Assembly (NCBI GenBank): GCA_030726915.1
Contig: JANRCR010000015.1
Coordinates: 1 to 42,033 of the forward strand
Reading direction: 5' to 3'
DNA: 42,033 bases
Source: Candidatus Nanopelagicales bacterium
GTDB taxonomy: Bacteria; Actinomycetota; Actinomycetes; S36-B12
Shown: positions 26,314 to 34,236 of the stretch, in pieces
How positions within the stretch are numbered: the first letter of the stretch is position 1
Layout: every line of letters begins with the position of its first letter
The notes under the pieces: generated by a model
What the model was told of the DNA's origin: nothing
Database searches by the model: none
What the model saw: only the letters and a program-made list of their open reading frames with translations
Translations under genes and position numbers: made by a program

Positions 26314-26993
26314 GCGTCGCTCTCCCGTCGGGAGAGAACGATGCCGCACGCCACTCCGATCGCACCTGCCAGCAGCACGGGGGTGCCAGCCGGCAGGACC
26401 GCGGTCAGGGCAACCCCGGCGACGACGGATACGGCAGCAACCGTGCGCATGATGGTCGTGGTGAGCCGCGGCCAGAGCAGTGCAAGGAACGCCGCGGGGA
26501 TGGCGGCATCGAGTCCATAGGTGCCGGGATCACCGATGAGGCCCGCCCCCAGGGCGCCGAGGAGGGTGCCGAGGTTCCACAGGATGAAGATGGCCAGTCC
26601 TGTCGACCAGAAGGCGAGTCTGGCATCCCGTGGGTTGCCCTCATGTCGCACCGCCATGGCGGTGGACTCGTCGATGGTCACCTGTGCGGTCGGGAGGCGA
26701 CGCCATCCGCGCATGCCGAGGAGGGGGGCCATATGCAGTCCGTAGAAGCCGTTGCGGGTGCCGAGGAGTGCGGCCGTTGCCACGGCGACGAATGCTCCAC
26801 CCCCTGCCGCGAGCACGCCGACGAGGGCAAACTGCGAGGCGCCCGTGAACATCAGAACGGATAGCGCCTGGGTTTGCAGAACGGTGAGACCGCTGGCGAC
26901 AGAGATCGCACCGAAGGAGATGGCGTAGGCACCAGCGGCCAGGCCGACACCGAGTGCGTCTGCGAGGATCGCGCGCCGTTGGTCCATTGTCAT
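26310..26993 (-). CDS. azlC: Branched-chain amino acid exporter large subunit AzlC
   Basis: A 227-residue membrane protein of the AzlC/YgaZ family. Family features include the N-terminal ADALGVGLAAGAYAISFGAI, the LMFTGASQFALVGVLAAGGG segment with its conserved polar residues, RNGFYGLHMAPLLG and the TIDESTAMA loop. I chose the ATG at 26993 (a second lies at 26987), ten bases after the glpD stop; the track's 27164 start is glpD antisense shadow. With AzlD it forms an exporter. Linkage to glpD suggests co-transcription, but no metabolic connection is obvious. Confidence 0.9.
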   Translation of the reverse strand: MTMDQRRAILADALGVGLAAGAYAISFGAISVASGLTVLQTQALSVLMFTGASQFALVGVLAAGGGAFVAVATAALLGTRNGFYGLHMAPLLGMRGWRRLPTAQVTIDESTAMAVRHEGNPRDARLAFWSTGLAIFILWNLGTLLGALGAGLIGDPGTYGLDAAIPAAFLALLWPRLTTTIMRTVAAVSVVAGVALTAVLPAGTPVLLAGAIGVACGIVLSRRESDA

Positions 26994-27003
26994 TGAGCCG
27001 GCA

Positions 27004-28530
27004 TCATCGGCAGGACTCGACGATCTCGGCCACCCGTGGTCCTGCACGCTCAAGGTGCGCGGGTACGAGCGCAATGCGCGTTCGTCGTTCCACGACATCC
27101 TCCACATCCCGCGCGCCCTCGCAGCGCACAGCATGGACAATCTCGACGCCGAGGGTCGGCACACCGGATGCCACCGGCTCCGTCAGGGCCCGGTCACCCG
27201 CGGCGTGGGCAAGGACTCTCGGTGCCTCGGCGCCGTAGCGCTCGACGAGGCGGCGAGGCATACCGGCGGGCACGGGAGTGCGGCGTGACTGTGCACCGAC
27301 AAGTGGCAGGGATGTCGTCACGCTGGGGATGCCGAGCCCCAGGGCGTTGACGGCGTCCTCGGCCATGCGCCGGTACGTCGTCAACTTGCCGCCGGTGACG
27401 ACCACGTGACCCTCGGGTCGCCGTTCGACCAGATGCCGCCGGGAGATATCCGCCGAGGGGGCGCCGGGAGTGCTGACGAGGGGTCGCAGACCGGCGTAGG
27501 TGCCGATGACGTCCGCCATGGTCAGGGGTCTCGCGAGTGCCCTGCTGAGGTGTTCCAGGATCCACGTGACATCGCCATCCGGTGCCGTGGGCACGTCGGG
27601 CAGTGCTCCACTGACCTCGTCGTCGGTGATGCCAGCGATGACGAAGCCCTCCCGTGTGGGCAGGGCGAAGACATAGCGGCTGCGTTCTCCGGGCACCGGG
27701 ACGGTGAGGGCTGCCCGGGGATGGCCGAGGGACTCGGGGGTGAGGAGCACATGTGATCCGCGCGATGCTGTGAGATGAGTCTGCGGATCCAGCACGGACG
27801 TCCAGACACCGGTAGCCACAATGACGTTCCTGGCGTGAATGTCGATGCTGCGGCCGTGGTCATCGCGTACGCGGGCACCCGCACCGGAGACGTCCAGTGC
27901 CGGGGTCCGCGTCACGATGCGCGCACCGTAGCGCGCTGCCGTCCGTGCAACCGCCACGACCAAGCGGGCATCGTCAACGAGCTGACCATCCCAGTGGGCG
28001 GTGGCCCCCGCGACGCCGGACGGATTCAACGCCGGGATGAGCTGAAGTGCCGTGGCTGCATCGAGCGTGCGCGATCGACCCAGCGTCCCGCGTGGTGTGC
28101 GCGCGACCATCCGCAGGACATCGGCCGCGGCGAGCCCCATGCGGACGAGTGACCGCTCGCGAAGATCAGCACCCCACGGCATGACGTGAGGTAGGGGCCG
28201 GATGAGATGAGGAGCAATGCGTGACATGAGGTACCCGCGCTCTACGGCGCTCTCCCAGGCGACGGCGATGTCACCGTGGGCGAGATAGCGCAGGCCACCG
28301 TGGACCAGTTTGCTCGACCATCGCGAGGTGCCAAAAGCAAGGTCGTGGGCCTCCACGAGGGCAACATCGAGTCCTCTGCTGGCAGCATCGAGGGCAACAC
28401 CGCAGCCGGTGATGCCCCCGCCGATGACAAGCACGTCGACGACGTGACCCGCCTCCAGGTGCTCGAGGTCTCGGGCACGGCGAGCCGACGTGAGGTCGGG
28501 GCTCTCGAGGCCGATCGGTCGGTGGGGCAC
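27004..28530 (-). CDS. glpD: Aerobic glycerol-3-phosphate dehydrogenase
   Basis: FAD-dependent, membrane-associated oxidation of sn-glycerol 3-phosphate to DHAP with electrons passed to quinone. About 508 residues from GTG 28530. The FAD-binding Rossmann motif VDVLVIGGGITGCGVALDAA lies near residues 30-49, followed by FGTSRWSSKLVHGGLRYL and the C-terminal GGKLTTYRRMAEDAV. The start is uncertain: GTG 28536 is equally possible, and the track's 28617 would overlap the divergent flavoprotein gene. It diverges from an alkyl-DHAP-synthase-like gene, whose substrate class (acyl-DHAP) derives from the product of GlpD. It heads an operon with azlC, azlD and the PH gene. Confidence 0.93.
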   Translation of the reverse strand: MPHRPIGLESPDLTSARRARDLEHLEAGHVVDVLVIGGGITGCGVALDAASRGLDVALVEAHDLAFGTSRWSSKLVHGGLRYLAHGDIAVAWESAVERGYLMSRIAPHLIRPLPHVMPWGADLRERSLVRMGLAAADVLRMVARTPRGTLGRSRTLDAATALQLIPALNPSGVAGATAHWDGQLVDDARLVVAVARTAARYGARIVTRTPALDVSGAGARVRDDHGRSIDIHARNVIVATGVWTSVLDPQTHLTASRGSHVLLTPESLGHPRAALTVPVPGERSRYVFALPTREGFVIAGITDDEVSGALPDVPTAPDGDVTWILEHLSRALARPLTMADVIGTYAGLRPLVSTPGAPSADISRRHLVERRPEGHVVVTGGKLTTYRRMAEDAVNALGLGIPSVTTSLPLVGAQSRRTPVPAGMPRRLVERYGAEAPRVLAHAAGDRALTEPVASGVPTLGVEIVHAVRCEGARDVEDVVERRTRIALVPAHLERAGPRVAEIVESCR

Positions 28531-28561
28531 CTGCACAGTCTGCCGGGTCGCCCAGCCGGCA

Positions 28562-28588
28562 CCCGGTGGGCGTCGAGCCCCCGGTGGG
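28562..28588. repeat. Two direct repeats CCCGGTGGG in the glpD/AGPS-like divergent spacer
   Basis: CCCGGTGGG occurs at 28562-28570 and 28580-28588, an 18-bp period, inside the 69-bp spacer between the divergent starts. It could be a regulator site, or chance in GC-rich DNA. The glpD start choice affects whether it is intergenic. Confidence 0.35.
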
Positions 28589-28599
28589 AGACTGACCAC

Positions 28600-30222
28600 G
28601 TGGATGCACAGGAACACTCACTCACCCGCTGGGGATCGGCGGATGAGACACCCGCCGTGGAGGATCGTGTCCGGGACTATCTCACCCAACGCGTGGGGCT
28701 GGCCCGGCCCTGGCCGCGGGTCGATCCCCGTGCGGAGGAGGTGCCCCCCTCGCGCATGCGGGGCGATGTCGTGAGCGCACTGATCGACATCGTGGGGGCG
28801 GAGAACGTCAGCGTTGAGCCGGGTGCGCGACTTGGTGCGACCGGCGGAGCCTCCTTTGCCGATTACGCCCGTCGGCGGACCGGTGACGTGAGCGATGTTC
28901 CCGATCTCGTCGTCCGGCCGGGTCACCACGACGAGGTCGTGCGAATCCTCACGGTGCTGAGTGCTCAGGATGTGGCCGTGGTCCCGGTGGGCGGAGGCAC
29001 ATCCGTTGTCGGCGGACTGCGCATGAGCGTCCCGAGGGTGGCCCTGGTGCTGGATCGCCTCGGTGACCTGCTCGATCTTGATCCCGTGTCGGGCATTGCC
29101 ACGATCGGACCGGGTGTGACAGGACCGTGTCTGGAGGCCCTCCTGGCAGCGCGGGGCTTCACGCTGGGTCATCTTCCGCAGTCGTGGGAGCGAGCATCGA
29201 TGGGTGGGTATGCCGCCACGCGGTCAGCGGGGCAGGCATCCACCGGATACGGCCGCAGCGACGAGATGATCGAGTCGCTTGTTGTGGCAACTCCCATGGG
29301 CACGATGGATGTGGGGCGTGCACCATCCAGCGCGGCAGGTCCGGACCTGCGCGGACTGCTCATCGGCAGCGAGGGCGCTCTCGGAGTCATCACTCGGCTT
29401 CGCTTGCGCGTCCGTCGACTGCCGGACACACGGATCTACGACGCCGCGATCCTGCCTGGTTTTGCGGCGGGAGTGGCGGCCTTCCGCGATGCGGCGCAGT
29501 CGCGTGCGACCGCCGATGTCATGAGGCTCTCCGATGAGGCAGAGACCGCGACGACTCTGCTCATGTCGGGTCCGACGGGGCTCCTCGCCGCGGGTTTGGA
29601 TCGATATCTTCGGGTGCGCGGCGTAGACCGTGAGGGTGCCAGCCTGGCGATTCTGGGCTGGGAGGGCACGGACCGCGATCTCGTCACGGCTCGCCGAGCC
29701 GCGACCTGGCGCGCTTTGCGCCGCCATGGCGCGGTGTCGCTGGGGCATCGCCCGGGTGAGTCGTGGCGGCGGCATCGCTTCGCGGGGCCCTTTCTGCGAG
29801 ATGCGCTCATGGACGCGGGTTATCTCGTGGAGACCCTGGAGACGGCGACTCACTGGAATGGTTACCTCGATCTGCATGCCGATGTGAATCAAGCTCTGCA
29901 CTCCGCACTCCAGGCGCCGCCCGGCCCCTATGTGATGTCTCATCTGTCGCACGTTTACGAGACCGGTGCCTCGCTCTACACAACGGTGATAGCCGTCGCC
30001 GATCAGGCTGATCCGTTGGCCCAGTGGGCGCGCGCGAAGTCCGCAGCGACCGACGCCATCATGGAGAGCAATGCCACAGTCACACATCATCATGCGGTGG
30101 GACGCGATCATGCACCGTGGCTGGAGGCAGAGATCGGCAGTCTCGGTATCGACGTTCTCCGAGCGACGAAGCACGCTGTGGATCCGCGCGGTGTTCTCAA
30201 CCCTGGCGTCCTCGGATTGTGA
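28600..30222 (+). CDS. FAD-linked oxidase, alkyl-DHAP synthase-like
   Basis: A 540-residue flavoprotein of the vanillyl-alcohol-oxidase superfamily. The FAD-binding domain shows DVPDLVVRPGHHDEVVRIL and the pyrophosphate loop VPVGGGTSVVGG near residues 128-139, then GHLPQSWERASMGGYAATRS. The C-terminal part ends with ATVTHHHAVGRDH near residue 495, matching the His-rich active-site tract of alkyldihydroxyacetonephosphate synthases, and RGVLNPGVLGL. In eukaryotes that enzyme forms the ether bond of ether lipids; many actinobacteria carry a homologue beside glpD. I chose GTG 28600 with GGTGGGAG upstream; the track's 28276 start is glpD antisense shadow. True AGPS activity is not proven, and a generic FAD-linked dehydrogenase is the alternative. 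Confidence 0.85.
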   Translation: MDAQEHSLTRWGSADETPAVEDRVRDYLTQRVGLARPWPRVDPRAEEVPPSRMRGDVVSALIDIVGAENVSVEPGARLGATGGASFADYARRRTGDVSDVPDLVVRPGHHDEVVRILTVLSAQDVAVVPVGGGTSVVGGLRMSVPRVALVLDRLGDLLDLDPVSGIATIGPGVTGPCLEALLAARGFTLGHLPQSWERASMGGYAATRSAGQASTGYGRSDEMIESLVVATPMGTMDVGRAPSSAAGPDLRGLLIGSEGALGVITRLRLRVRRLPDTRIYDAAILPGFAAGVAAFRDAAQSRATADVMRLSDEAETATTLLMSGPTGLLAAGLDRYLRVRGVDREGASLAILGWEGTDRDLVTARRAATWRALRRHGAVSLGHRPGESWRRHRFAGPFLRDALMDAGYLVETLETATHWNGYLDLHADVNQALHSALQAPPGPYVMSHLSHVYETGASLYTTVIAVADQADPLAQWARAKSAATDAIMESNATVTHHHAVGRDHAPWLEAEIGSLGIDVLRATKHAVDPRGVLNPGVLGL

Positions 30223-30226
30223 CGGG

Positions 30227-30769
30227 TCAGGGCGCCGGCTCGTCACCGATGAGCGTGACCAGACGCACCTCGCGCAGGACGGTGTCGCCAAGATCCCGAT
30301 CGCGGTACGCCGTGTCGGGTCCCCAGCCGGCCGATTGCAGGAAGAGTCGTCGGCTCTCATCCGGTAGCGGCACCCAGCAGACCGCTTCCTGGTGACCGGC
30401 AGTCACTAGATGCTCCACGCTGGCCTGCAGTAATCGGGACCCGTGGCCGCACCCCCAGTGCGCGGGATCGACCACGAGGAGGGAGATCTCCCCTGCACCC
30501 GCGCAATCGGCGTCATCCGTCGGACCCACGGCGGCGGCGCCGACGAGCACCCCCTCACCGTCGAGCGCGACCAACAGTCGATGCGGGCTCGGCTGGAGGA
30601 GAGCGCGCCCCCACTCCCAGGCAATATCGTCAGCGCTCAGGTTGTCCAGGACAGGGGGAGGAAGTACCTCCGCATAGGCCGCCCGCCAGGCAGCCACCTG
30701 CACTCGTCCCACGTCGTCGACATCGGACGTGCGGGCGAGTCTGACCGAGTCGGGGCGCATGGACGACAT
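30227..30769 (-). CDS. GNAT family N-acetyltransferase
   Basis: A 180-residue acetyltransferase. The N-terminus VRLARTSDVDDVGRVQVAAW is typical, acetyl-CoA-binding motif A is ISLLVVDPAHWGCGHGSRLL near residues 94-113, and motif B ends FLQSAGWGPD. The start ATG at 30769 has GGGGG just upstream (TAGGCAGGGGGCATG); a second ATG three codons in is also possible. The gene diverges from thyX and converges on the flavoprotein gene with four bases between stops. Substrate unknown. Confidence 0.9.
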   Translation of the reverse strand: MSSMRPDSVRLARTSDVDDVGRVQVAAWRAAYAEVLPPPVLDNLSADDIAWEWGRALLQPSPHRLLVALDGEGVLVGAAAVGPTDDADCAGAGEISLLVVDPAHWGCGHGSRLLQASVEHLVTAGHQEAVCWVPLPDESRRLFLQSAGWGPDTAYRDRDLGDTVLREVRLVTLIGDEPAP

Positions 30770-30807
30770 GCCCCCTGCCTACCACCGGATCGGAGGGGAC
30801 ACGCGGG

Positions 30808-30813
30808 TAGGGT
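30808..30813 (+). promoter_or_regulatory. Possible thyX -10 element
   Basis: TAGGGT lies 19 bases before the thyX GTG, which has a GAGGGAGGG Shine-Dalgarno. No convincing -35 is visible. It would give a leader of about a dozen bases. Confidence 0.35.
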
Positions 30814-30832
30814 CCGAGCAGAGGGAGGGTTC

Positions 30833-31558
30833 GTGTCCGAGGTAGTTGATGTCGAGTTTCGCAGCGACGTGACCGTTGAGTTGGTGAAGTCAACGGCACG
30901 TGACTCCGACGTGCTGTGGGCGGCGCGTGTGTCGACGAGGGGTGAACAGTCACTGGAGGATGTTGACTCCGATGCCACCGCGGCGCGCGGCCTGATCAAC
31001 TACCTGATGCGTGATCGCCATGGCACGCCGTTCGAGCACACATCCCTGACCTATTTCGTCTCAGCACCCATTTTTGTCTTCCGCGAGTTCATGCGTCACC
31101 GGATCGCGTCCTACAACGAAGAGAGTGGTCGCTATCGCGAGCTTCGACCCGTTTTCTACGTCCCCGGACCGGATCGTCGGCTCGTGCAGCAGGGCAAGCC
31201 GGGAGCCTATGAGTTCGTCGAGGGCACCCCGGAGCAGTATCAGGCCGTGGTGCAGCAGACAGAGGCGTCGTGTCGCGTGTCCTACGCCGCCTACCAGGCG
31301 ATGCTCGCGCAGGGAGTCGCTCGAGAGGTGGCCCGAGGGGTGTTGCCCGTCGCGACCTACTCCTCCATGTACGTCACCATGAATGCCCGCGCCTTGATGA
31401 ACTTCCTTTCACTGCGCACAAAGCATCCCGGCAGTCATTTCCCGTCCTTCCCCCAGAGGGAGATTGAGATGGTCGCCGACCTGATGGAGTCCGAGTGGGC
31501 GGCCCTCATGCCACTGACGTACGAAGCCTTCGTCGCCAACGGCCGCGTCGCCCCCTAG
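30833..31558 (+). CDS. thyX: Flavin-dependent thymidylate synthase
   Basis: Methylates dUMP to dTMP using methylenetetrahydrofolate and FAD. The 241 residues carry the ThyX signature RHRIASYNEESGR at residues 88-100, a variant of RHRxxSxNxxSxR, plus TPFEHTSLTYFVSAPIFVFR and a C-terminal NFLSLRTKHPGSHFPSFPQR. I chose GTG 30833 with GAGGGAGGG two bases upstream; the track's 30443 start is antisense to the GNAT gene. dapA follows 15 bp later. The thyX-dapA-rnj arrangement is common in actinobacteria. Confidence 0.97.
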   Translation: MSEVVDVEFRSDVTVELVKSTARDSDVLWAARVSTRGEQSLEDVDSDATAARGLINYLMRDRHGTPFEHTSLTYFVSAPIFVFREFMRHRIASYNEESGRYRELRPVFYVPGPDRRLVQQGKPGAYEFVEGTPEQYQAVVQQTEASCRVSYAAYQAMLAQGVAREVARGVLPVATYSSMYVTMNARALMNFLSLRTKHPGSHFPSFPQREIEMVADLMESEWAALMPLTYEAFVANGRVAP

Positions 31559-31561
31559 CGA

Positions 31562-31573
31562 TAGCCTTTCGCC
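31562..31573 (+). promoter_or_regulatory. Leaderless-type -10 of dapA
   Basis: TAGCCT at 31562-31567 ends six bases before the dapA ATG. The intervening TTCGCC offers no Shine-Dalgarno. It lies directly after the thyX stop codon, so dapA-rnj may have their own leaderless transcript in addition to read-through. Confidence 0.5.
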
Positions 31574-32479
31574 ATGCCCGTCCCCATCGTTGGACCCGTC
31601 GGCACCGTGCTGACCGCCATGGTGACCCCCCTGAGAGTCGATGGCTCGGTCGATCTGGATGGCCTCCAGGACCTCGCCGGGCACCTGGTGGATGTCGGGG
31701 GCAACGACGGCCTCGTGGTCAATGGCACGACGGGGGAGTCGGCCACCACATCTGATGATGAGAAGACGCTGATCGTGCGTGCGGTGGTGGACGCGGTGGG
31801 AGACCGTGCCCGGGTGCTGGCGGGGGTCGGTACGTCGGACACCGCGCATTCGGTCGACCTGGCCCAACAGGCACAGGCGGCTGGGGCCCACGGTCTTCTC
31901 GTCGTCGCGCCCTATTACAACCGACCGCCCCAGGAGGGTCTGCTCGTTCACTTCCGGGCTATCGCGGATGCAACAGACCTCCCGGTGGTCACCTATGACA
32001 TTCCCAAGCGCACAGGAGTGGCGCTGGAGGTGGAGACATTAGTGCGACTCGCGGAGCATCCGCGCATTGTCGCCAATAAGGACGCCAAGGGTGATCTCGA
32101 AGCCGCTCAGTGGGTCATGGCGCGATCCGACCTTGGCTGGTACTCCGGTGATGACATGCTCAACCTGCCCCTGCTGTCCCTCGGAGCCAACGGATTCATT
32201 TCCGTCGTCGGGCACCTTGTGGCTCCACGCCTGCGCGCGTTGGTCGAGGCCTACGCCGCGGGCCGCGTGCACGAGGCCATGGAGATTAATCGTTCGCTTC
32301 TGCCGGTGTACACCGGCATTTTTCGCTCGCAGGGAACAATCCTCACCAAGGCAGCCCTGGCGATGCAGGGCCTACCCGCGGGTCCGGTGCGCGCACCCCT
32401 GATTGAGGCGACACAAACCCAGCGTGCACTCCTGCACGATGATCTGATCGCCGGTGAAGTGGAGATGACACACACATGA
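31574..32479 (+). CDS. dapA: 4-hydroxy-tetrahydrodipicolinate synthase
   Basis: Condenses pyruvate with aspartate semialdehyde, the first committed step to DAP/lysine. The 301 residues form a TIM barrel with VVNGTTGESATTSDDEK, the active-site Tyr in VVAPYYNRPPQEG, YDIPKRTG, and the Schiff-base Lys in IVANKDAKGD. The ATG at 31574 has no Shine-Dalgarno but is preceded at six bases by TAGCCT. Its stop overlaps the rnj start by ATGA. DapB, the next enzyme, is encoded 7 kb to the left. Confidence 0.95.
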   Translation: MPVPIVGPVGTVLTAMVTPLRVDGSVDLDGLQDLAGHLVDVGGNDGLVVNGTTGESATTSDDEKTLIVRAVVDAVGDRARVLAGVGTSDTAHSVDLAQQAQAAGAHGLLVVAPYYNRPPQEGLLVHFRAIADATDLPVVTYDIPKRTGVALEVETLVRLAEHPRIVANKDAKGDLEAAQWVMARSDLGWYSGDDMLNLPLLSLGANGFISVVGHLVAPRLRALVEAYAAGRVHEAMEINRSLLPVYTGIFRSQGTILTKAALAMQGLPAGPVRAPLIEATQTQRALLHDDLIAGEVEMTHT

Positions 32480-34161
32480 GCCATCCGCATCCAGAGCTGC
32501 CCGAGCCGCCACCCCTGCCGGAGGGTGCACTCAGGGTCGTCGCGCTCGGTGGCCTGGGTGAGATCGGCCGCAACATGACGGTCCTGGAATACGCGGGGCG
32601 TCTGCTGGTCGTGGACTGCGGCGTCCTCTTCCCCGAGGAGTCCCAGCCGGGGATCGACCTCATTCTGCCGGACTTCACGTCGATCGAGGATCGCCTCGAT
32701 GACATCGAGGCGATCGTGTTGACGCATGGTCACGAGGACCACATCGGCGCTCTTCCGTATCTGCTGCGCCTGCGGCGCGACATTCCCCTCCTGGGGTCTC
32801 GGCTGACGCTGGCCCTGGTCGAGGCTAAACTCCGAGAGGCGCGCATCAAACCGGTGGTGACGGTTGTGCGTGAGGGTGAGCGCAACCGGGTTGGTCCCTT
32901 CGATCTGGAGTTTCTCGCCGTCAATCACTCGATTCCTGACGCGCTCGCCGTCGCGATCCGGACTCCGGCCGGGCTCGTGCTGCACACGGGCGACTTCAAG
33001 ATGGATCAGTTGCCCTTGGACGGTCGCCTCACCGACCTCAACGGCTTCGCGCGGCTCGGTGATGAGGGAGTGGACCTCCTCCTGGTCGATTCGACCAATG
33101 CGGAGGTGCCGGGCTTCGTGCCCAGCGAGGCCGAGATCACCCCCGTGCTGAATGCCGTGTTCGCCCGATCGCGTGGCCGCATCATCGTGGCTTCATTTGC
33201 CTCCCATATCCACCGCATCCAGCAGGTGATTGATGCGGCAGCCGCGCACGGGCGCCGGGTTGCCTTTGTCGGCCGGTCCATGGTGCGCAATATGGGGGTT
33301 GCTCGCGATCTGGGCTATCTCACGGTCCCCGGTGGGACACTGGTGTCACTCGATGACCTCACCCACCTTCCGGACGATGAGGTCGTGCTGATCTGCACGG
33401 GATCGCAGGGTGAGCCGATGGCGGTGCTATCCCGCATCGCCAACAACGACCACGCCATCAAGGCCGGCGCGGATGACACCATCATCCTGGCCTCATCGCT
33501 TATCCCCGGCAACGAAAATGCGGTCAATCGTGTGATCAATGGACTGACGAGATCAGGGGCAACGGTCGTTCATCGCGGCAATGCGCTCGTCCACGTATCC
33601 GGTCATGCCTCGGCGGGTGAGTTGCTGTATGTGTACAACGTGGTGCGGCCACGCAACGTGATGCCGGTTCACGGGGAATGGCGTCACCTGCGGGCCAACG
33701 CTGCGCTTGCCGAGCGCACGGGTGTCCCACGTGATCGCATCGTGCTCGCCGAAGACGGTGTGGTTGTCGACCTCGTGGATGGGGTGGCCCGGATTGTTGG
33801 CGCCGTGCCCGTCGGTTATGTCTACGTCGATGGGGCGAGTGTGGGGGACATCAGCGAGGCGTCGCTCACGGACCGCAGAGTGTTGGGCGAAGAAGGGTTC
33901 ATCTCCATTTTTGCTGCCGTCGACATCATCAATGGCAAGGTGGTCGCGGGTCCAGAGATTGAGGCCCGTGGTTTCCACGAGGACCCCGACGTGCTCACGC
34001 CGGTGCGAGACGACGTACGCCGGGAGTTGGAGTCCGCCATGGCCGATGGGGTCGTGGATGCCCGCCAACTGCAGCAGCGGGTCCGCCGGATCGTGGGTCG
34101 ATGGGTGGCCCAGACCCATCGGCGTCGCCCCATGATCATCCCCGTTGTGGTCGAGGCCTGA
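32476..34161 (+). CDS. rnj: Ribonuclease J
   Basis: Metallo-beta-lactamase-fold RNase with endo- and 5'-3' exoribonuclease activity. The 561 residues start with a Pro/Glu-rich leader, then LRVVALGGLGEIGRNMTVLE, the zinc-binding motif HGHEDHIG at residues 84-91, a beta-CASP domain (ASFASHIHRIQQVIDAAAAH, CTGSQGEPMAVLSRIANNDH) and the C-terminal segment HVSGHASAGELLYVYNVVRP. Translation is probably coupled to dapA through the ATGA overlap. The pairing of dapA and rnj is widespread in actinobacteria. Confidence 0.96.
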   Translation: MSHPHPELPEPPPLPEGALRVVALGGLGEIGRNMTVLEYAGRLLVVDCGVLFPEESQPGIDLILPDFTSIEDRLDDIEAIVLTHGHEDHIGALPYLLRLRRDIPLLGSRLTLALVEAKLREARIKPVVTVVREGERNRVGPFDLEFLAVNHSIPDALAVAIRTPAGLVLHTGDFKMDQLPLDGRLTDLNGFARLGDEGVDLLLVDSTNAEVPGFVPSEAEITPVLNAVFARSRGRIIVASFASHIHRIQQVIDAAAAHGRRVAFVGRSMVRNMGVARDLGYLTVPGGTLVSLDDLTHLPDDEVVLICTGSQGEPMAVLSRIANNDHAIKAGADDTIILASSLIPGNENAVNRVINGLTRSGATVVHRGNALVHVSGHASAGELLYVYNVVRPRNVMPVHGEWRHLRANAALAERTGVPRDRIVLAEDGVVVDLVDGVARIVGAVPVGYVYVDGASVGDISEASLTDRRVLGEEGFISIFAAVDIINGKVVAGPEIEARGFHEDPDVLTPVRDDVRRELESAMADGVVDARQLQQRVRRIVGRWVAQTHRRRPMIIPVVVEA

Positions 34162-34179
34162 TTCGACGCTCTCAAAGTG

Positions 34180-34196
34180 ACACGCGTTGCGCGTGT
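34180..34196 (+). terminator. Short hairpin between rnj and ftsK
   Basis: ACACGCG-TTG-CGCGTGT is a perfect 7-bp stem with a three-base loop, 19 bp after the rnj stop. No T-tract follows, so it is not a canonical intrinsic terminator. It may be a weak or actinobacterial-type terminator, or an operator just upstream of the ftsK promoter. Confidence 0.4.
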
Positions 34197-34224
34197 GACG
34201 CCCGGGATTCCTGGGGTCCACGAG

Positions 34225-34236
34225 TAGTCTCGGCAC
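34225..34236 (+). promoter_or_regulatory. Leaderless-type -10 of ftsK
   Basis: TAGTCT at 34225-34230 ends six bases before the ftsK ATG. CGGCAC lies between, with no Shine-Dalgarno. Confidence 0.55.

Noticed and set aside
29224-30360. 378-residue minus-strand ORF
   Set aside because: Antisense to the alkyl-DHAP-synthase-like gene and overlapping the GNAT gene in another frame; no recognisable motifs.
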